From Congregibacter litoralis KT71 (lineage in GTDB: Bacteria; Pseudomonadota; Gammaproteobacteria; Pseudomonadales; Halieaceae): a stretch of DNA of 64,000 bases. Below the pieces are notes generated by a model. It saw nothing but the letters and a program-made list of their open reading frames with translations, searched no databases and was not told where the DNA came from. A program made the translations under genes and the position numbers. Shown here in pieces: positions 27,142 to 38,067 of the stretch; the stretch's first letter is position 1, and each line of letters begins with the position of its first letter. Where the stretch lies: contig NZ_CM002299.1 of assembly GCF_000153125.2 (NCBI RefSeq), forward strand, positions 1,178,809-1,242,808, read 5' to 3'.

Positions 27142-27983
27142 GCGCAGCGGTGTATCTGGTAGTTACGGATCTCGATGGTTCCCTCCTGGATCATCATGAC
27201 TACAACTATGAGGCGGCAAAACCGGTGCTCCAGGTGCTGGAGGAGATGCGGATTCCCGTGGTGCTAGCCTCCAGTAAAACCCGCGCGGAGATGCTCGAGC
27301 TGCGAAGGGAACTCGACAACGAACATCCGTTTATTGCGGAGAACGGTGCCGTGATCTGTATTCCTGAGCGTTATTTCCAGAAGCAGCCGGAGGGCACGGT
27401 GTCTCGCGACGGCTACTGGCTGAGAGAGCTTGCGCCATCGCGGGAGCAGTGGGGTGGTGTTCTGAATGAGCTTCGTAGCACCATGCCCGGATGTTTCATG
27501 GATTTTGCCACCGCCGGTACCGACGGTATTGTCGAGATGACGGGGCTCAGCCCTAAGAAGGCGGCCCTCGCCAATGAGCGAGAGTACAGTGAGCCTGTGC
27601 AGTGGCGCGGGAGCGAGGATCAGCTGGCTGTCTTTTTATCGGCTTTGCGTGCAGCGGGCGCTTCCGTGCTCAAAGGGGGACGTTTTTATAGCGTGTCCGG
27701 CGACTGCGATAAGGGAAAGGCCTTGCTGTGGCTGCGTAATGAATATGCTCTGGCGGCGGGGGCCGCGGCTGTTTATGATCTAGCCGTGGGGGATGGTGAG
27801 AACGATGTCCCCATGCTCGAGGTTGCCCGCCATGCTTTACAGATTCCTGCGCCTGACCGAGCGCTGCCGAAGCTTGAACGTGTTGATGGCGTGATTGTCG
27901 GGAAGGGCTATGGCCCCCAGGCCTGGTCAGGAGGGGTTCGCGAGTGGTTGCGCGGCCTGTATCAGTCGCGGGAGGAAGGCTAG
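27138..27983 (+). CDS. HAD-family mannosyl/glucosyl-3-phosphoglycerate phosphatase
   Basis: A 281-residue HAD phosphatase of the Cof/MPGP type. It has VTDLDGSLLDHHDYNYE (motif I, nucleophile Asp), VVLASSKTRAEM (motif II), and AVGDGENDVPMLEVA (motif IV). Lys in KGRFYSV-like KGGRFYSVSGDCDKGKA is the third motif. MPGP proteins dephosphorylate mannosyl- or glucosyl-3-phosphoglycerate. The synthase directly downstream is of the glucosyl type, so glucosyl-3-phosphoglycerate is the likely substrate, giving glucosylglycerate. It starts in ATGA overlapping the kinase stop. Confidence 0.88.
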   Translation: MSAAVYLVVTDLDGSLLDHHDYNYEAAKPVLQVLEEMRIPVVLASSKTRAEMLELRRELDNEHPFIAENGAVICIPERYFQKQPEGTVSRDGYWLRELAPSREQWGGVLNELRSTMPGCFMDFATAGTDGIVEMTGLSPKKAALANEREYSEPVQWRGSEDQLAVFLSALRAAGASVLKGGRFYSVSGDCDKGKALLWLRNEYALAAGAAAVYDLAVGDGENDVPMLEVARHALQIPAPDRALPKLERVDGVIVGKGYGPQAWSGGVREWLRGLYQSREEG

Positions 27984-27985
27984 GC

Positions 27986-29212
27986 ATGGCGGATTTTTAT
28001 CAGAACGGCATCATCACCACCCTACATAATCTCGCCGACAGACCCGTTGAGGATCTGGAAGCGGAGCTCGTAGGCTTTAGCAAGGCTCGTCCCATGGGCT
28101 TGTTACTGCCCTCCCTGTATTCGGAGCTCGAGGGGGAGGCCATGCCCCGTATCCTCGATCACCTGACCCAGGTTCCCTATCTCGAGCAGATCGTGATCGG
28201 TCTGGACCAGGCGACGGAGGATCAGTATCGGGACGCCTTGAAATTTTTCTCCCGTCTTCCTCAACCTCATCGGGTACTGTGGAACGACGGCCCGCGGCTC
28301 AAGGCGATAGACGAAGAGCTTCGGCAGATGGACCTGGCGCCCCGGGAGCTCGGTAAGGGGCGCAACGTCTGGTATTGCATGGGCTATCTGTTGGCGGCGG
28401 ACCGTGTGGAATCCATCGCCCTCCATGATTGCGATGTGCTTACCTACGATCGCTCGCTTCTGGCCCGACTCATCTATCCCGTGGCAAACCCCAATTTCAA
28501 TTACGAGTTCTGCAAGGGTTTCTATGCGCGCGTTGCCAATGGAAAAATCAATGGTCGCGTGAGTCGCCTTCTGGTGACACCGCTGCTGCGTGCTCTGAAG
28601 AAGACCCAGGGCGACATGGAGTACCTCAATTACATGGATAGTTTTCGCTATCCCCTGGCCGGCGAATTCTCATTTCGCAGAGATGTGCTCAACGACCTGC
28701 GTATCCCCAGTGACTGGGGCCTGGAGATCGGCGTTCTGTCCGAGATGCACAGGAACTATGCCAACAACCGCCTCTGTCAGGTAGATATTGCTGATAACTA
28801 CGATCACAAACATCAAAAACTGTCAGCGGACGATGCCTCGGCGGGCCTTTCCCGAATGTCCATCGATATCAGCAAGGCGCTTTTTCGAAAGCTTGCCACG
28901 CGGGGGGTGGTCTTCAGTTCCGAAAGCTTCCGTACCCTGAAGGCGAGCTACTATCGGGTGGCGCTGGATTTTGTGGAGACCTATCACAATGATGCAGTGA
29001 TGAACGGTCTTGAATATGATCTCCATGGTGAAGAGCGAGCGGTGGAGCTTTTCGCTGAAAACATTATGAAAGCGGGTGAAGCGTTCCTAGACCGACCTAT
29101 GGAACGGCCGTTTATTCCGAGCTGGTCTCGGGTGAGCAGCGCCATGCCAACGGTACGCGACCGGCTTTTACAGGCAGTGGAAGAGGACACCGCGGAGTAT
29201 GCCCCCAGTTGA
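27986..29212 (+). CDS. gpgS: glucosyl-3-phosphoglycerate synthase
   Basis: A 408-residue protein. ATG 27986 follows GGAGGAAGG and the previous stop by 2 bases. It begins [18 protein letters not shown], the usual start of this GT81-type enzyme. [32 protein letters not shown], and [18 protein letters not shown] (the Asp-x-Asp metal site as DCD) follow, then [25 protein letters not shown]. The enzyme joins NDP-glucose and 3-phosphoglycerate. With the phosphatase upstream it makes glucosylglycerate, a compatible solute used under salt stress or nitrogen limitation. The last 14 bases overlap the phosphorylase gene. Confidence 0.9.
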   Translation: MADFYQNGIITTLHNLADRPVEDLEAELVGFSKARPMGLLLPSLYSELEGEAMPRILDHLTQVPYLEQIVIGLDQATEDQYRDALKFFSRLPQPHRVLWNDGPRLKAIDEELRQMDLAPRELGKGRNVWYCMGYLLAADRVESIALHDCDVLTYDRSLLARLIYPVANPNFNYEFCKGFYARVANGKINGRVSRLLVTPLLRALKKTQGDMEYLNYMDSFRYPLAGEFSFRRDVLNDLRIPSDWGLEIGVLSEMHRNYANNRLCQVDIADNYDHKHQKLSADDASAGLSRMSIDISKALFRKLATRGVVFSSESFRTLKASYYRVALDFVETYHNDAVMNGLEYDLHGEERAVELFAENIMKAGEAFLDRPMERPFIPSWSRVSSAMPTVRDRLLQAVEEDTAEYAPS

Positions 29213-30986
29213 GCATGCGGGCTCCAACGAGGGCCTTGATGAAACCCCCCATGGTTTAGCGAACCGGGTTGCCCAGCAGCTCTCGGTGATTTATGCCGGC
29301 GGTGAGCTTACGCCGGCGATGCACGCCCTTGCGGTGGATCTCCTCAAGGCCATGCGGCTTGACGACGATATGCCGCAGCCAAACCCCTACCTGAATCATT
29401 GGGACCAGCGTGACGCCCTGATGATTACCTATGGAGACAGCATCCAGCAGGAAGGTCAGGCTCCCCTTCAGACCCTGAAGCACTGGCTGGATCATCATGC
29501 GGATGGTTGCATTACCGGAGTGCATATCCTGCCGTTTTGTCCCTGGAGTTCCGATGACGGTTTTTCTGTTATCGATTATCTGCAGGTGAATGAAGCCCTC
29601 GGTGACTGGGACGATATCCTGGCCATCGGCGCCAAATACACGCTCATGGGCGACCTCGTGATCAACCACTGTTCCAGCGCAAGCCAGTGGTTCGCCAATT
29701 TTCTGAACAACGAAGAACCGGGCAAGGACTATTTTGCGACCGCATCGCCCAAAGATGACCTGTCGCTGGTGGTGCGCCCGAGGACGTCGCCATTGCTTCG
29801 GGAAGTGGAGGCCATCGACGGCACGCGCCATGTGTGGTGCACCTTCAGCCATGATCAGGTGGATCTCAATTTCCGAAATCCCGAGGTGCTCAAGCGCATG
29901 GTGGAGATCGTGCGTCACTACCTCGATAACGGTGTGCGCATCTTCCGTCTCGATGCCGTGGCGTTCCTGTGGAAGAAGCCGGGGACCAGTTCCCTCAATC
30001 TGCGTAAAACCCACGAGATTGTCCGCCTCCTGCGCACCCTCATCGAGCATGCCCGGGGTGATGCAATGATCATCACGGAAACCAATATTCCCAATCAGGA
30101 AAATCTGTCCTACTTCGGCAACGGCAACGAGGCGCACTGCGTCTACAATTTCTCCCTGCCACCCCTGCTCCTCAACACCCTGGTGACGGGCGACTGCTTT
30201 TATCTGAAACAGTGGATGATGAGTATGCCGCCGCCCCAGCACGGCACTGCCTACTTCAACTTTATTGCGTCCCACGACGGCATCGGCTTACGACCTGCAG
30301 AGGGCCTTCTGTCGGATGAGGAGTTGCAGACACTCATCAGCACCATGCGTCGTTTTGGCGGACATGTGTCCTACCGGGCCCTCGAGGACGGGCAGAACAA
30401 ACCCTACGAGATCAACATCGCGTTGATGGATGCGCTCCAGGGCACCGTCGCGGGGCCCGACGAGTACGGCCTGCAGCGCTTTATCTGTGCCCATGCCATC
30501 ATGCTGGGCCTGGAGGGAATTCCGGGTATTTATGTGCACAGTCTTCTCGGTACGCGAAACGACCTGGAGCGTCTCGAGGCAACGGGGCAGAACCGTGCCA
30601 TTAATCGCCATCAGTGGCAGCTCGAAGAGTTGGAACGTCAACTGGCGGATCCCGGTTCAGAGCATGCTCAGGTGTTTCATGGGATCAAGGAACTCCTGGC
30701 GATCCGGCAAAACCAGTCGGCATTTCATCCCAACGCAACGCAGTTCACGCTGCACCTTGGATCGACGCTGTTCGGCTTCTGGCGCCAGAGTTCGGATCGC
30801 CGGCAGAGTATTTTCTGTATTTCGAACGTGAGTGATAAAGCCGAGAGTCTGCAACTCAGTGATATCAATCTTATCGAAGCCCAGGATTGGTCAGATCTTA
30901 TTTCCGGGGAGGACTGCAACAAGCAGCAAATGCTCCTCGAGCCCTACCAGACGGTCTGGATAAGCAACCGTCGGGACCATCGCTAG
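29199..30986 (+). CDS. GH13 sucrose-phosphorylase-like enzyme, probably glucosylglycerate phosphorylase
   Basis: A 595-residue protein of the GH13_18 type. Motifs are [50 protein letters not shown] (nucleophile Asp), [18 protein letters not shown] (acid/base Glu) and [42 protein letters not shown] is also present. This subfamily contains sucrose, sucrose-6-phosphate and glucosylglycerate phosphorylases. The glucosylglycerate assignment is inferred from the operon: phosphorolysis gives glucose 1-phosphate plus glycerate, and the first gene of the unit would phosphorylate the glycerate. It is last in the unit. Confidence 0.82.
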   Translation: MPPVEHAGSNEGLDETPHGLANRVAQQLSVIYAGGELTPAMHALAVDLLKAMRLDDDMPQPNPYLNHWDQRDALMITYGDSIQQEGQAPLQTLKHWLDHHADGCITGVHILPFCPWSSDDGFSVIDYLQVNEALGDWDDILAIGAKYTLMGDLVINHCSSASQWFANFLNNEEPGKDYFATASPKDDLSLVVRPRTSPLLREVEAIDGTRHVWCTFSHDQVDLNFRNPEVLKRMVEIVRHYLDNGVRIFRLDAVAFLWKKPGTSSLNLRKTHEIVRLLRTLIEHARGDAMIITETNIPNQENLSYFGNGNEAHCVYNFSLPPLLLNTLVTGDCFYLKQWMMSMPPPQHGTAYFNFIASHDGIGLRPAEGLLSDEELQTLISTMRRFGGHVSYRALEDGQNKPYEINIALMDALQGTVAGPDEYGLQRFICAHAIMLGLEGIPGIYVHSLLGTRNDLERLEATGQNRAINRHQWQLEELERQLADPGSEHAQVFHGIKELLAIRQNQSAFHPNATQFTLHLGSTLFGFWRQSSDRRQSIFCISNVSDKAESLQLSDINLIEAQDWSDLISGEDCNKQQMLLEPYQTVWISNRRDHR

Positions 30987-31105
30987 ACGCGCAGCGCCCT
31001 GTGCTAGAATTTTGTCCCTTTCAAGGACGTTCGGGCTGCGACGTTGTTCCCCGGTGGCACGGTCGCGGGCCCCTGTTGAAACTCTATTTTCAGGGATAGC
31101 GCTTT

Positions 31106-32296
31106 ATGGTTATCAAGCCTCGCGTACGCGGCTTTCTTTGCACTACTACACACCCCGTCGGTTGCGCGGAGAATGTGCGCCGCCAGATTGCCTACGTGCG
31201 CAGCAACGGTTCCGTTACTGACGGACCTAAAAGAGTGCTGGTGATCGGGTCCTCCACGGGCTACGGCCTTGCCTCCAGGATCGTCGCCGCCTTCGGTAGC
31301 GGAGCGGAAACCCTTGGCGTGTTCTTTGAGAAAGAAGGTACGGAACGGAAGCCCGGCACGGCGGGCTGGTACAACTCCGCCGCTTTCCATGCCGAGGCCG
31401 AAGACGCTGGTCTGTATGCAAGGAGCATAAACGGTGACGCCTTCAGCGACGAAATAAAGCAGCGCACCATAGAAGAGATTCGCAATCACATGGGGCAGGT
31501 GGATCTGGTTGTCTACAGCCTTGCCTCTCCCCGTCGTACCCATCCTCGCACCGGGGAAGTGCATAGCTCTACCTTGAAGCCCATTGGCAGCGCGACGACG
31601 CAGAAGGGGATTAACACCGACAAAGGCGAGATTCAGGAATTTCACCTCGAGCCGGCCACTCAGGATGAGATTGATAACACGGTGGCGGTCATGGGCGGCG
31701 AGGACTGGCAGTTCTGGATTGAGGCCCTCGACGAGGCGGGGGTTCTCGCCGACGGCGCCAAGACCACGGCCTATACCTACGTGGGCGAGAAACTGACCTG
31801 GGACATTTACTGGCACGGTACCATCGGTGCGGCCAAGAAAGACCTCGATCGTCGCGTCATCGATATCCGGAAGCGTCTTGCTGCAAAGGGCGGTGACGCT
31901 CGCGTGTCCGTGCTCAAGGCCGTCGTCACCCAGGCGAGCGCGGCGATTCCGGCCATGCCGATTTATCTGGCGATTCTTTTCAAGGTGATGAAGGAGCAGG
32001 GTACCCATGAAGGCTGCATTGAGCAGGTGGATGGGCTGTTTCGCGATTCACTCTATGGGGCAAGCCCCGAGCTTGATGAGGAAGGCCGTTTGCGTGCCGA
32101 CGGCAAGGAGCTCGACCCGGCGGTGCAGACAGCGGTGGGAGCGCTCTGGGAGCAGGTGGCGACGGAGAACCTTCACGAACTCTCGGACTTTGCGGGCTAC
32201 CGCCGTGAGTTTTTGCAGCTCTTTGGCTTCGAGGTTGACGGTGTTGATTATGACGCCGATGTTGATCCCCTGGTTCCCATCGCGCAATTGGTCTGA
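31106..32296 (+). CDS. fabV: enoyl-[ACP]/trans-2-enoyl-CoA reductase FabV
   Basis: A 396-residue protein starting [20 protein letters not shown], the characteristic start. [16 protein letters not shown] is the NADH-binding turn, and [19 protein letters not shown] follows. [17 protein letters not shown] contains the Tyr-x8-Lys catalytic pair of FabV, longer than the Tyr-x6-Lys of FabI. It reduces trans-2-enoyl thioesters in the last step of fatty acid elongation and is naturally triclosan-tolerant in known cases. It is followed after 2 bases by the MBL-fold gene. Confidence 0.97.
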   Translation: MVIKPRVRGFLCTTTHPVGCAENVRRQIAYVRSNGSVTDGPKRVLVIGSSTGYGLASRIVAAFGSGAETLGVFFEKEGTERKPGTAGWYNSAAFHAEAEDAGLYARSINGDAFSDEIKQRTIEEIRNHMGQVDLVVYSLASPRRTHPRTGEVHSSTLKPIGSATTQKGINTDKGEIQEFHLEPATQDEIDNTVAVMGGEDWQFWIEALDEAGVLADGAKTTAYTYVGEKLTWDIYWHGTIGAAKKDLDRRVIDIRKRLAAKGGDARVSVLKAVVTQASAAIPAMPIYLAILFKVMKEQGTHEGCIEQVDGLFRDSLYGASPELDEEGRLRADGKELDPAVQTAVGALWEQVATENLHELSDFAGYRREFLQLFGFEVDGVDYDADVDPLVPIAQLV

Positions 32297-32298
32297 CA

Positions 32299-33123
32299 AT
32301 GCTGGAGCATGGAAAACCCTGGCGACTCAGCCCCCGCGTTCGCCGCCTCGTGGCGCCCAATCCCGGCGCGATGACCGGCCCGGGAACCAACACTTATCTG
32401 CTGGGGGACGAGGACGTGATTGTCCTGGATCCCGGTCCGGCCATCGATTCGCATATTGACGCGATTCTGGCGGCCGGTGATGGACGTATCCGTTATATCG
32501 TGTGTACGCATACCCACCCCGACCATTCCCCGGCATGGAAGGCGGTGGCGGAAGCCACCGGTGCTCAGGTGATCGGTGCTCTTCCCGAAGGCGATGATCA
32601 TCAGGACGAGACTTTCTCCCCCGATGTTACTCTCGAGCACGAATATCGTCTGAAAACCCCTGAGCTATCGCTCCTGGCGCTGCACACCCCCGGGCACGTC
32701 AGCAATCACTATTGTTTTCTCCTCGAGGATGAGGGCATGTTATTCGCCGGGGACCACGTGATGAACGGCAGCACCGTGGTGATCATCCCGCCGGGTGGCG
32801 ACATGCAGGCGTACATTGCGGCTCTGAAAATGCTCCTCGAGTACCCCGTGGCATGCATCGCTCCCGGCCACGGTGAGGTGATTCAAGACAGCCGTGCCGA
32901 GATTGAGGGCCTGGTGAAACATCGCCTGGCCCGCGAGGCAAAGGTCTTGCAGGGCCTTGTTGATCTCGGTTCCTGCGATCTGGATGTGCTTGTGCAGCGC
33001 GTATACGACGACGTTGATCCCGGGCTACACCCCTGGGCCAAGCTTTCCATGGAGGCACACTTGATTAAACTTGAGCGCGAGGGACGAGCCTTGCGGAGCG
33101 ATGATCAGTGGAAAGCCGCTTAA
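32299..33123 (+). CDS. MBL-fold metallo-hydrolase (LACTB2-like)
   Basis: A 274-residue protein. The metal site is CTHTHPDHSPAWKAV, with later ligands in HTPGHVSNHYCF, FAGDHVMNG and APGHGEVI. The start NPGAMTGPGTNTYLLG is typical of the LACTB2/endoribonuclease-like branch, which has nuclease or thioesterase-like members. The C-terminal winged region (HPWAKLSMEAHLIKLEREG) also matches that branch. The substrate is unknown. It is tightly coupled to fabV. Confidence 0.88.
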   Translation: MLEHGKPWRLSPRVRRLVAPNPGAMTGPGTNTYLLGDEDVIVLDPGPAIDSHIDAILAAGDGRIRYIVCTHTHPDHSPAWKAVAEATGAQVIGALPEGDDHQDETFSPDVTLEHEYRLKTPELSLLALHTPGHVSNHYCFLLEDEGMLFAGDHVMNGSTVVIIPPGGDMQAYIAALKMLLEYPVACIAPGHGEVIQDSRAEIEGLVKHRLAREAKVLQGLVDLGSCDLDVLVQRVYDDVDPGLHPWAKLSMEAHLIKLEREGRALRSDDQWKAA

Positions 33124-33195
33124 ACGGCCTAAGCCGAATGAGCCACCTAAGCCAACTAGACCACATAGGCCACGTAGGCCACGTAGGCCACGATA
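33124..33195. repeat. 9-bp tandem repeat (GCCACGTAG), eight units, decaying to the left
   Basis: Units in phase from 33124: ACGGCCTAA, GCCGAATGA, GCCACCTAA, GCCAACTAG, ACCACATAG, GCCACGTAG, GCCACGTAG, GCCACGATA. It starts at the stop of the MBL gene and ends before the ribosome site of the acyl-CoA synthetase. No terminator fold is seen. Confidence 0.85.
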
Positions 33196-33244
33196 AGCCA
33201 CACCCCCATAACCCTAAAAACAGACTTTTTGAAAGGAGTTTTCA

Positions 33245-34876
33245 ATGAACGGTTTGATGATGGATGCTTCACTGACGATTACGTCAATCATGGCCCACGC
33301 CGAGCGGGTCCACGGTAATCAGGAGATCGTGTCGGTTACCCGCGATAATCCCCGCCATCGTTACACCTATAAAGATGCCTTTAAACGCACCCGCCAGCTC
33401 GCCAACGGCATGGCGGCCTGGGGTCTGTCCCGGGGCGATCGCATCGCCACCCTGGCATGGAACGATTATCGCCATTTTGAGACTTACTATGCGGCCGCCT
33501 GCAGCGGTTACGTCTGTCACACCATCAATCCACGGCTGTTTCCCGAGCAGATCGTCTACATCATCAATCACGCGGAAGATCAGGTGGTGTTCGTGGACGC
33601 GGATTTTATTCCCCTGGTGGAAGCGGTCGCAGAACAGTGTCCGAAGGTGCGTGAGTGGGTGGTGCTGACCAGCAAAGAGCATATGCCGGACTGTAAGCTT
33701 GAGAATGTCAGCTGCTACGAGGATCTGGTGCACAGCCATTCCGACGCCTTTGACTGGCCAAGCCTCGAGGAAAATGAAGCCTGCGCCCTGTGCTATACCT
33801 CCGGTACAACGGGCAATCCCAAGGGCGTTTTGTACTCCCACCGCTCCACCATGCTCCATGCCTATGCCACGCTGATGCCCGATGCCATGGGTTTATCGGC
33901 CCGCGATGCCATCCTGCCCATTGTTCCCATGTTTCACGTTAATGCCTGGGGCACGCCTTACGCCTGTCCCATGGTGGGTGCCAAGCTCGTCTTTCCCGGC
34001 AACAAGATGGGCGATGGTGAGACCCTGGCAACGCTGATCAATGACGAGGGTGTGACCATGTCGGCGGGCGTGCCCACGGTATGGCTCGGGCTCCTCGCTT
34101 ATCTCAAGCAGTCGGGCAAGACGGTTGAGACCCTTGACCGCGTGATCGTCGGCGGCGCCGCCTGCCCCCTGTCGGTGATGGAGGACTTCGACCGCTATGG
34201 TGTGGAGACGCGCGTGGGCTGGGGTATGACGGAGATGAGCCCCCTGGGCTCCGTGAATGAGTGCACCGCTGCCCGGGATGAATACAGTGAAGAGGCCTTT
34301 GCCAAGCAACGTCTGAAAGCCGGTCGACCGATCTTTGGGGTGGAAATGAAGATTGTGGATGACGAGGGCAAGGAGCTGCCCTGGGACGGCGAGGCCTTCG
34401 GGTCATTGAAGGTTCGCGGTCCGTGGATTTGCTCCAATTACTATGAGTTGGGAGAGGACTCCAGCGCCCATGCGGAGGAGGGCTGGTTCGAGACCGGTGA
34501 CGTTGCCACCATCGACCCCTCGGGATACATGGCTATTACCGATAGAACCAAAGATGTCATCAAGTCCGGCGGTGAGTGGATATCCTCCATTGATGTCGAA
34601 AACGCTGCAACGGACCACCCCAAGGTTGCCGAAGCGGCGGTGATTGGTCGCTATCATCCGAAATGGTCCGAACGGCCCCTGCTGATTGTCGTCAAATCGA
34701 CGGACGGTCAGGATCTTACCGCCGAGGAAATGCTGGCCTGGTTCGATGGCAAGATCGCCAAGTGGTGGACCCCCGATGCCGTGGAGTTTGTGGACGAGTT
34801 GCCCCACGGCGCTACGGGAAAAATCCACAAGGTGGGTCTCCGCGAGCAGTTTAAGGACTATGAGTTCACGGGCTGA
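33245..34876 (+). CDS. fatty-acyl-CoA synthetase (AMP-forming, AlkK/FadD-like)
   Basis: A 543-residue protein, starting ATG 33245 with AAAGGAG seven bases before it. The P-loop is [20 protein letters not shown]. Adenylate motifs include [28 protein letters not shown] and [16 protein letters not shown]. The catalytic lysine is in [13 protein letters not shown]. Spacing and the GGEWISS box match medium/long-chain acyl-CoA ligases. It activates a fatty acid to acyl-CoA via acyl-AMP. It is separated from the upstream gene by the 9-bp repeats and probably has its own promoter. Confidence 0.93.
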   Translation: MNGLMMDASLTITSIMAHAERVHGNQEIVSVTRDNPRHRYTYKDAFKRTRQLANGMAAWGLSRGDRIATLAWNDYRHFETYYAAACSGYVCHTINPRLFPEQIVYIINHAEDQVVFVDADFIPLVEAVAEQCPKVREWVVLTSKEHMPDCKLENVSCYEDLVHSHSDAFDWPSLEENEACALCYTSGTTGNPKGVLYSHRSTMLHAYATLMPDAMGLSARDAILPIVPMFHVNAWGTPYACPMVGAKLVFPGNKMGDGETLATLINDEGVTMSAGVPTVWLGLLAYLKQSGKTVETLDRVIVGGAACPLSVMEDFDRYGVETRVGWGMTEMSPLGSVNECTAARDEYSEEAFAKQRLKAGRPIFGVEMKIVDDEGKELPWDGEAFGSLKVRGPWICSNYYELGEDSSAHAEEGWFETGDVATIDPSGYMAITDRTKDVIKSGGEWISSIDVENAATDHPKVAEAAVIGRYHPKWSERPLLIVVKSTDGQDLTAEEMLAWFDGKIAKWWTPDAVEFVDELPHGATGKIHKVGLREQFKDYEFTG

Positions 34877-34903
34877 CCCCTGAGTCTTTGTGCTTCGTCG
34901 CCG

Positions 34904-34924
34904 CAGGGCCCCGCGGGGGCCCTG
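34904..34924 (+). terminator. possible terminator hairpin behind the acyl-CoA synthetase gene
   Basis: CAGGGCCCC pairs with GGGGCCCTG across a few G/C bases, followed by TGTTAAAC. The stem is strong but the U-run is poor, so its action as a rho-independent terminator is uncertain. Confidence 0.4.
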
Positions 34925-35055
34925 TGTTAAACTGCAGTGAATTAACGGCTGCCTGAGACGTCTCATGTAGACGGGCATCGGTCCGTGCATGGCTGATCAC
35001 TGTCCTCAGAGTTCAGCCTTTTGATTCAGGCAGTTGCGCTAAAGGGTCGTAGACG

Positions 35056-36813
35056 GTGAGCACACAAAAACTCGGCGAAATTCTGGTGGCACAGAGCAAG
35101 CTCTCTGCACGGGATGTCGAGCGCAGTTTATTGGCGCAGGCCGAAATGGGAGACCTCTTTGGTCGCGTGCTCGTTAAACTTGGTCTCGTATCCGAGGTTG
35201 ACGTGGCTCAGGCGCTGAGCGAGCAGCTGGAGATTCCCCTCCTTACAGCGTCGGATTACCCTGAGTCGCCCCCGGTGCCCGAGGGTTTGGCCCGCGAATT
35301 TCTCGTTAGCAACAACGTCATTCCCATCGCGCTGTCTGAGACTGAGGCGAGCTTTGCCGCATCGGTGCCGCAGGATCCTTATCTGGCCAAAGCTCTGGCT
35401 ATGGCTGTGGATCGCCCTATCAAGCTCATGCTGGGCACCGACAGCGATATTTCCCGGGCATTGGAACAGATGCTCAGCGAGAGCGGCACGGACGAGGATG
35501 AAGAAGATCACCTGGACCAGTTTGCCGGCCAGAGTGATGACGAATTCATAGAGCATCTGAGGGACCTCGCGTCTGAGGCACCGGTGATTCGCCTGGTCAA
35601 CCAGCTGATTCACCGGGCCCTGGATCTTTCGGCCTCGGATATTCACATCGAGCCCTTTGAGGACGGTCTGCACCTGCGCTACCGGGTTGATGGTGTTCTC
35701 CAGGACATGCCCGATCCGCCAGCCCTAAGCCTTGCGCCGGCAATCGCCTCGCGCATAAAGCTACTGTCACACATGAACATCGCGGAGCGGCGGTTGCCCC
35801 AGGACGGGCGCATCATGACCCGGGTCAAAGGCCACGAGCTTGATCTGAGGGTGTCTACGATTCCCACGGTACACGGCGAAAGCATCGTTATGCGGGTGCT
35901 CGATCGGGAGAGTATCCAGCTGTCGCTGCCGGACATGGGTTTCAGCGAGGACACCCTCCTTCGCTATCAGCAGTTGCTGGCGCGGCCCCACGGTGTGCTG
36001 CTGGTGACGGGTCCCACGGGCTCCGGTAAAACCACCACGCTCTATGCGTCCCTGGCGTCCATGGACACACGGGACCGCAAGATCATTACCGTAGAGGATC
36101 CCGTGGAGTACCAGCTCGCCGGGGTCAATCAGATTCAGGTGCAGGCACAGATAGAGCTGTCCTTCGCCCGCGCGCTGCGCGCCATTCTGCGACAGGATCC
36201 CGACATCATCATGATCGGTGAGATGCGCGATGGCGAGACGGCGCAGATCGGCGTGCAGTCGGCGCTCACGGGGCACCTGGTGCTGTCTACGCTGCACACC
36301 AATACCGCGGCGGGGGCGATCACGCGCCTTGAGGATATGGGTATCGAGCGTTACCTGATCACGTCGTCGGTTAATGGTGTGCTGGCCCAGCGGCTTATCC
36401 GCACGCTGTGTCATCACTGCAAATCGCCCGTTGAGCTTTCGGATACGGCCATCGCTCAATGCGGCATCAAGCGCTTTTTGCCCCCTGGCGAGCGTACCGT
36501 GTATGAGCCCAAAGGGTGTGAGCACTGTCTCCAAAGCGGCTACTCCGGCCGCACGGGCATTCACGAACTCTTCCTCCTCGATGAAGACATTCGCCGGGTC
36601 GTGCAGTCGGGCGCGGACGCCTCCGAGCTGCATACGGCGGCGCGGAATCAGGGCATGATCACCCTGTATGAGGATGGCCTGCGTAAGGTGGTCGCGGGAG
36701 AGAGCTCTCTCGAAGAGGTGCTGCGCGTCACCCAGGATCAAAGTGAGGGTGAAGATGTATTGCCCGTAGGCGCCTCGGCGGAAGTGAGCCGTATCCAGCC
36801 GATGCCGGCCTGA
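35056..36813 (+). CDS. gspE: type II secretion ATPase GspE
   Basis: A 585-residue protein, GTG start at 35056. An N-terminal MshEN-like domain (LGEILVAQSKLSARDVE) is followed by the GspE catalytic part. Walker A is GPTGSGKTTTLYASL; the Asp box reads EDPVEYQLAGVNQIQV; Walker B-like sequence is RQDPDIIMIGEMRDGETA; the His box is TGHLVLSTLHTN. The zinc-binding CxxC pairs (CHHC and CEHC) bracket about 45 residues near the C-terminus. It powers pseudopilus assembly at the inner membrane. It is first in an operon with the order E-F-G-H-I-J-K-L-M-C-D. Confidence 0.97.
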   Translation: MSTQKLGEILVAQSKLSARDVERSLLAQAEMGDLFGRVLVKLGLVSEVDVAQALSEQLEIPLLTASDYPESPPVPEGLAREFLVSNNVIPIALSETEASFAASVPQDPYLAKALAMAVDRPIKLMLGTDSDISRALEQMLSESGTDEDEEDHLDQFAGQSDDEFIEHLRDLASEAPVIRLVNQLIHRALDLSASDIHIEPFEDGLHLRYRVDGVLQDMPDPPALSLAPAIASRIKLLSHMNIAERRLPQDGRIMTRVKGHELDLRVSTIPTVHGESIVMRVLDRESIQLSLPDMGFSEDTLLRYQQLLARPHGVLLVTGPTGSGKTTTLYASLASMDTRDRKIITVEDPVEYQLAGVNQIQVQAQIELSFARALRAILRQDPDIIMIGEMRDGETAQIGVQSALTGHLVLSTLHTNTAAGAITRLEDMGIERYLITSSVNGVLAQRLIRTLCHHCKSPVELSDTAIAQCGIKRFLPPGERTVYEPKGCEHCLQSGYSGRTGIHELFLLDEDIRRVVQSGADASELHTAARNQGMITLYEDGLRKVVAGESSLEEVLRVTQDQSEGEDVLPVGASAEVSRIQPMPA

Positions 36814-36817
36814 CCCT

Positions 36818-38023
36818 GTGGCAGTTTTTTATTACCGCGCCGTGGGGCGCGACGGCAAAACGGTGGACGGCACTTTAGAGGCCGCCGGTCAGGAGCTGGC
36901 CTCCCGTCAGCTGCGCGCTCGCGGACTCACGCTGCTTTCCCTCAAAAGCGACGAGGCGGGAAGTGCCGTGGGTCGCAGTGGCGGACGTCCACCCTCCCGT
37001 CAGGATGTCCTGTCCATGACCACCGAGCTGGCGGTGCTGCTCCGCGCGGGTCTGCCCCTGGACAGATCCCTGAAGGTGCTTATCGAGATGGCGTCCCTGC
37101 CGTCCATGGGGGCGCTACTCTCGGACGTTCTCAAGTCCGTCAAAGACGGTAAAGCCCTGAGTGTGGCGTTGGAGCCCTATGCCGATTTGTTTGGGCGTTT
37201 TTATCTCAGCATGCTTCGCAGTGGCGAGGCCAGCGGCGAAATGTCCGCGGTGCTGGATCGCCTCGTGGCCCATCTCGAGGAATCCAAGGCGACGCGGGAC
37301 AGTGTCGTGTCTGCGCTTATTTACCCGGCCATCCTGTTAGTGGTCGCGGTGCTCTCCATCGTCGTCATGCTGGCCTTCGTGGTGCCGCAGTTTGAGTCGC
37401 TTTTTAATGACATGGGTGATTCTCTGCCGACGCTGACCCGGGTGGTCATTAATTCCGCAGACTTTGTAACCGCCTGGTTCTGGTTACTGGCGATAGCGCT
37501 CACCCTGACGGTTATCGCTGTTCGAAACTGGATGCGAAGCGACGCGGGTAAACAGAAGTGGCATGCCCGACTGCTGCGCCTCCCTCTTTTCGGGGGTATT
37601 GTTTTCGAGTACGAGATGGCGCGTTTTGCCCGCACCCTGGGTACCTTGCTCGGCAATGGCGTGCCGATGCTCCGGGCTATCGATATTGCCATTGAGACCG
37701 TAGAAAATGTGGTGCTTAAAGCATCTCTCGGCGGCCTTCCCCCGGCGGTAAAAGCGGGGCAGCGCATGTCCGTGGCCCTGGCGGAGTCAAAAATGTTTAC
37801 GCCTATGGTGATTCAAATGACCCGTGTCGGTGAGGAGTCGGGTGCCATGGACACCATGATGCTGGAGCTAGCGAAAGTTTTTGATGATCACGTGAACTCT
37901 GGCGTGAAACGGAGTCTTACCTTACTCGAGCCTCTGTTGATACTGACCATGGGAGCCGTGATTGCGGTCATTATCATTGCGATCCTCATGGGGATTCTTT
38001 CGGTAAACGATCTGGCGGTGTAA
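36818..38023 (+). CDS. gspF: type II secretion inner-membrane protein GspF
   Basis: A 401-residue protein, GTG start 4 bases after gspE. It begins VFYYRAVGRDGKTVDGTLEA. It has two T2SSF repeats, the first around LAVLLRAGLPLDRSL and the second around FARTLGTLLGNGVPMLRA, and three membrane helices (ALIYPAILLVVAVLSIVVML, a middle helix near 220 and one at the C-terminus). It couples GspE to the pseudopilus. About 115 bases follow before gspG. Confidence 0.95.
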   Translation: MAVFYYRAVGRDGKTVDGTLEAAGQELASRQLRARGLTLLSLKSDEAGSAVGRSGGRPPSRQDVLSMTTELAVLLRAGLPLDRSLKVLIEMASLPSMGALLSDVLKSVKDGKALSVALEPYADLFGRFYLSMLRSGEASGEMSAVLDRLVAHLEESKATRDSVVSALIYPAILLVVAVLSIVVMLAFVVPQFESLFNDMGDSLPTLTRVVINSADFVTAWFWLLAIALTLTVIAVRNWMRSDAGKQKWHARLLRLPLFGGIVFEYEMARFARTLGTLLGNGVPMLRAIDIAIETVENVVLKASLGGLPPAVKAGQRMSVALAESKMFTPMVIQMTRVGEESGAMDTMMLELAKVFDDHVNSGVKRSLTLLEPLLILTMGAVIAVIIIAILMGILSVNDLAV

Positions 38024-38067
38024 ATCGCAGGTGATGCAGGTCCCGGCCCTGATAAGGAGCACCGGCG

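Noticed and set aside
31004..32008. Minus-strand open frame opposite fabV
   Set aside because: Shadow of fabV; FabV motifs are complete on the plus strand.
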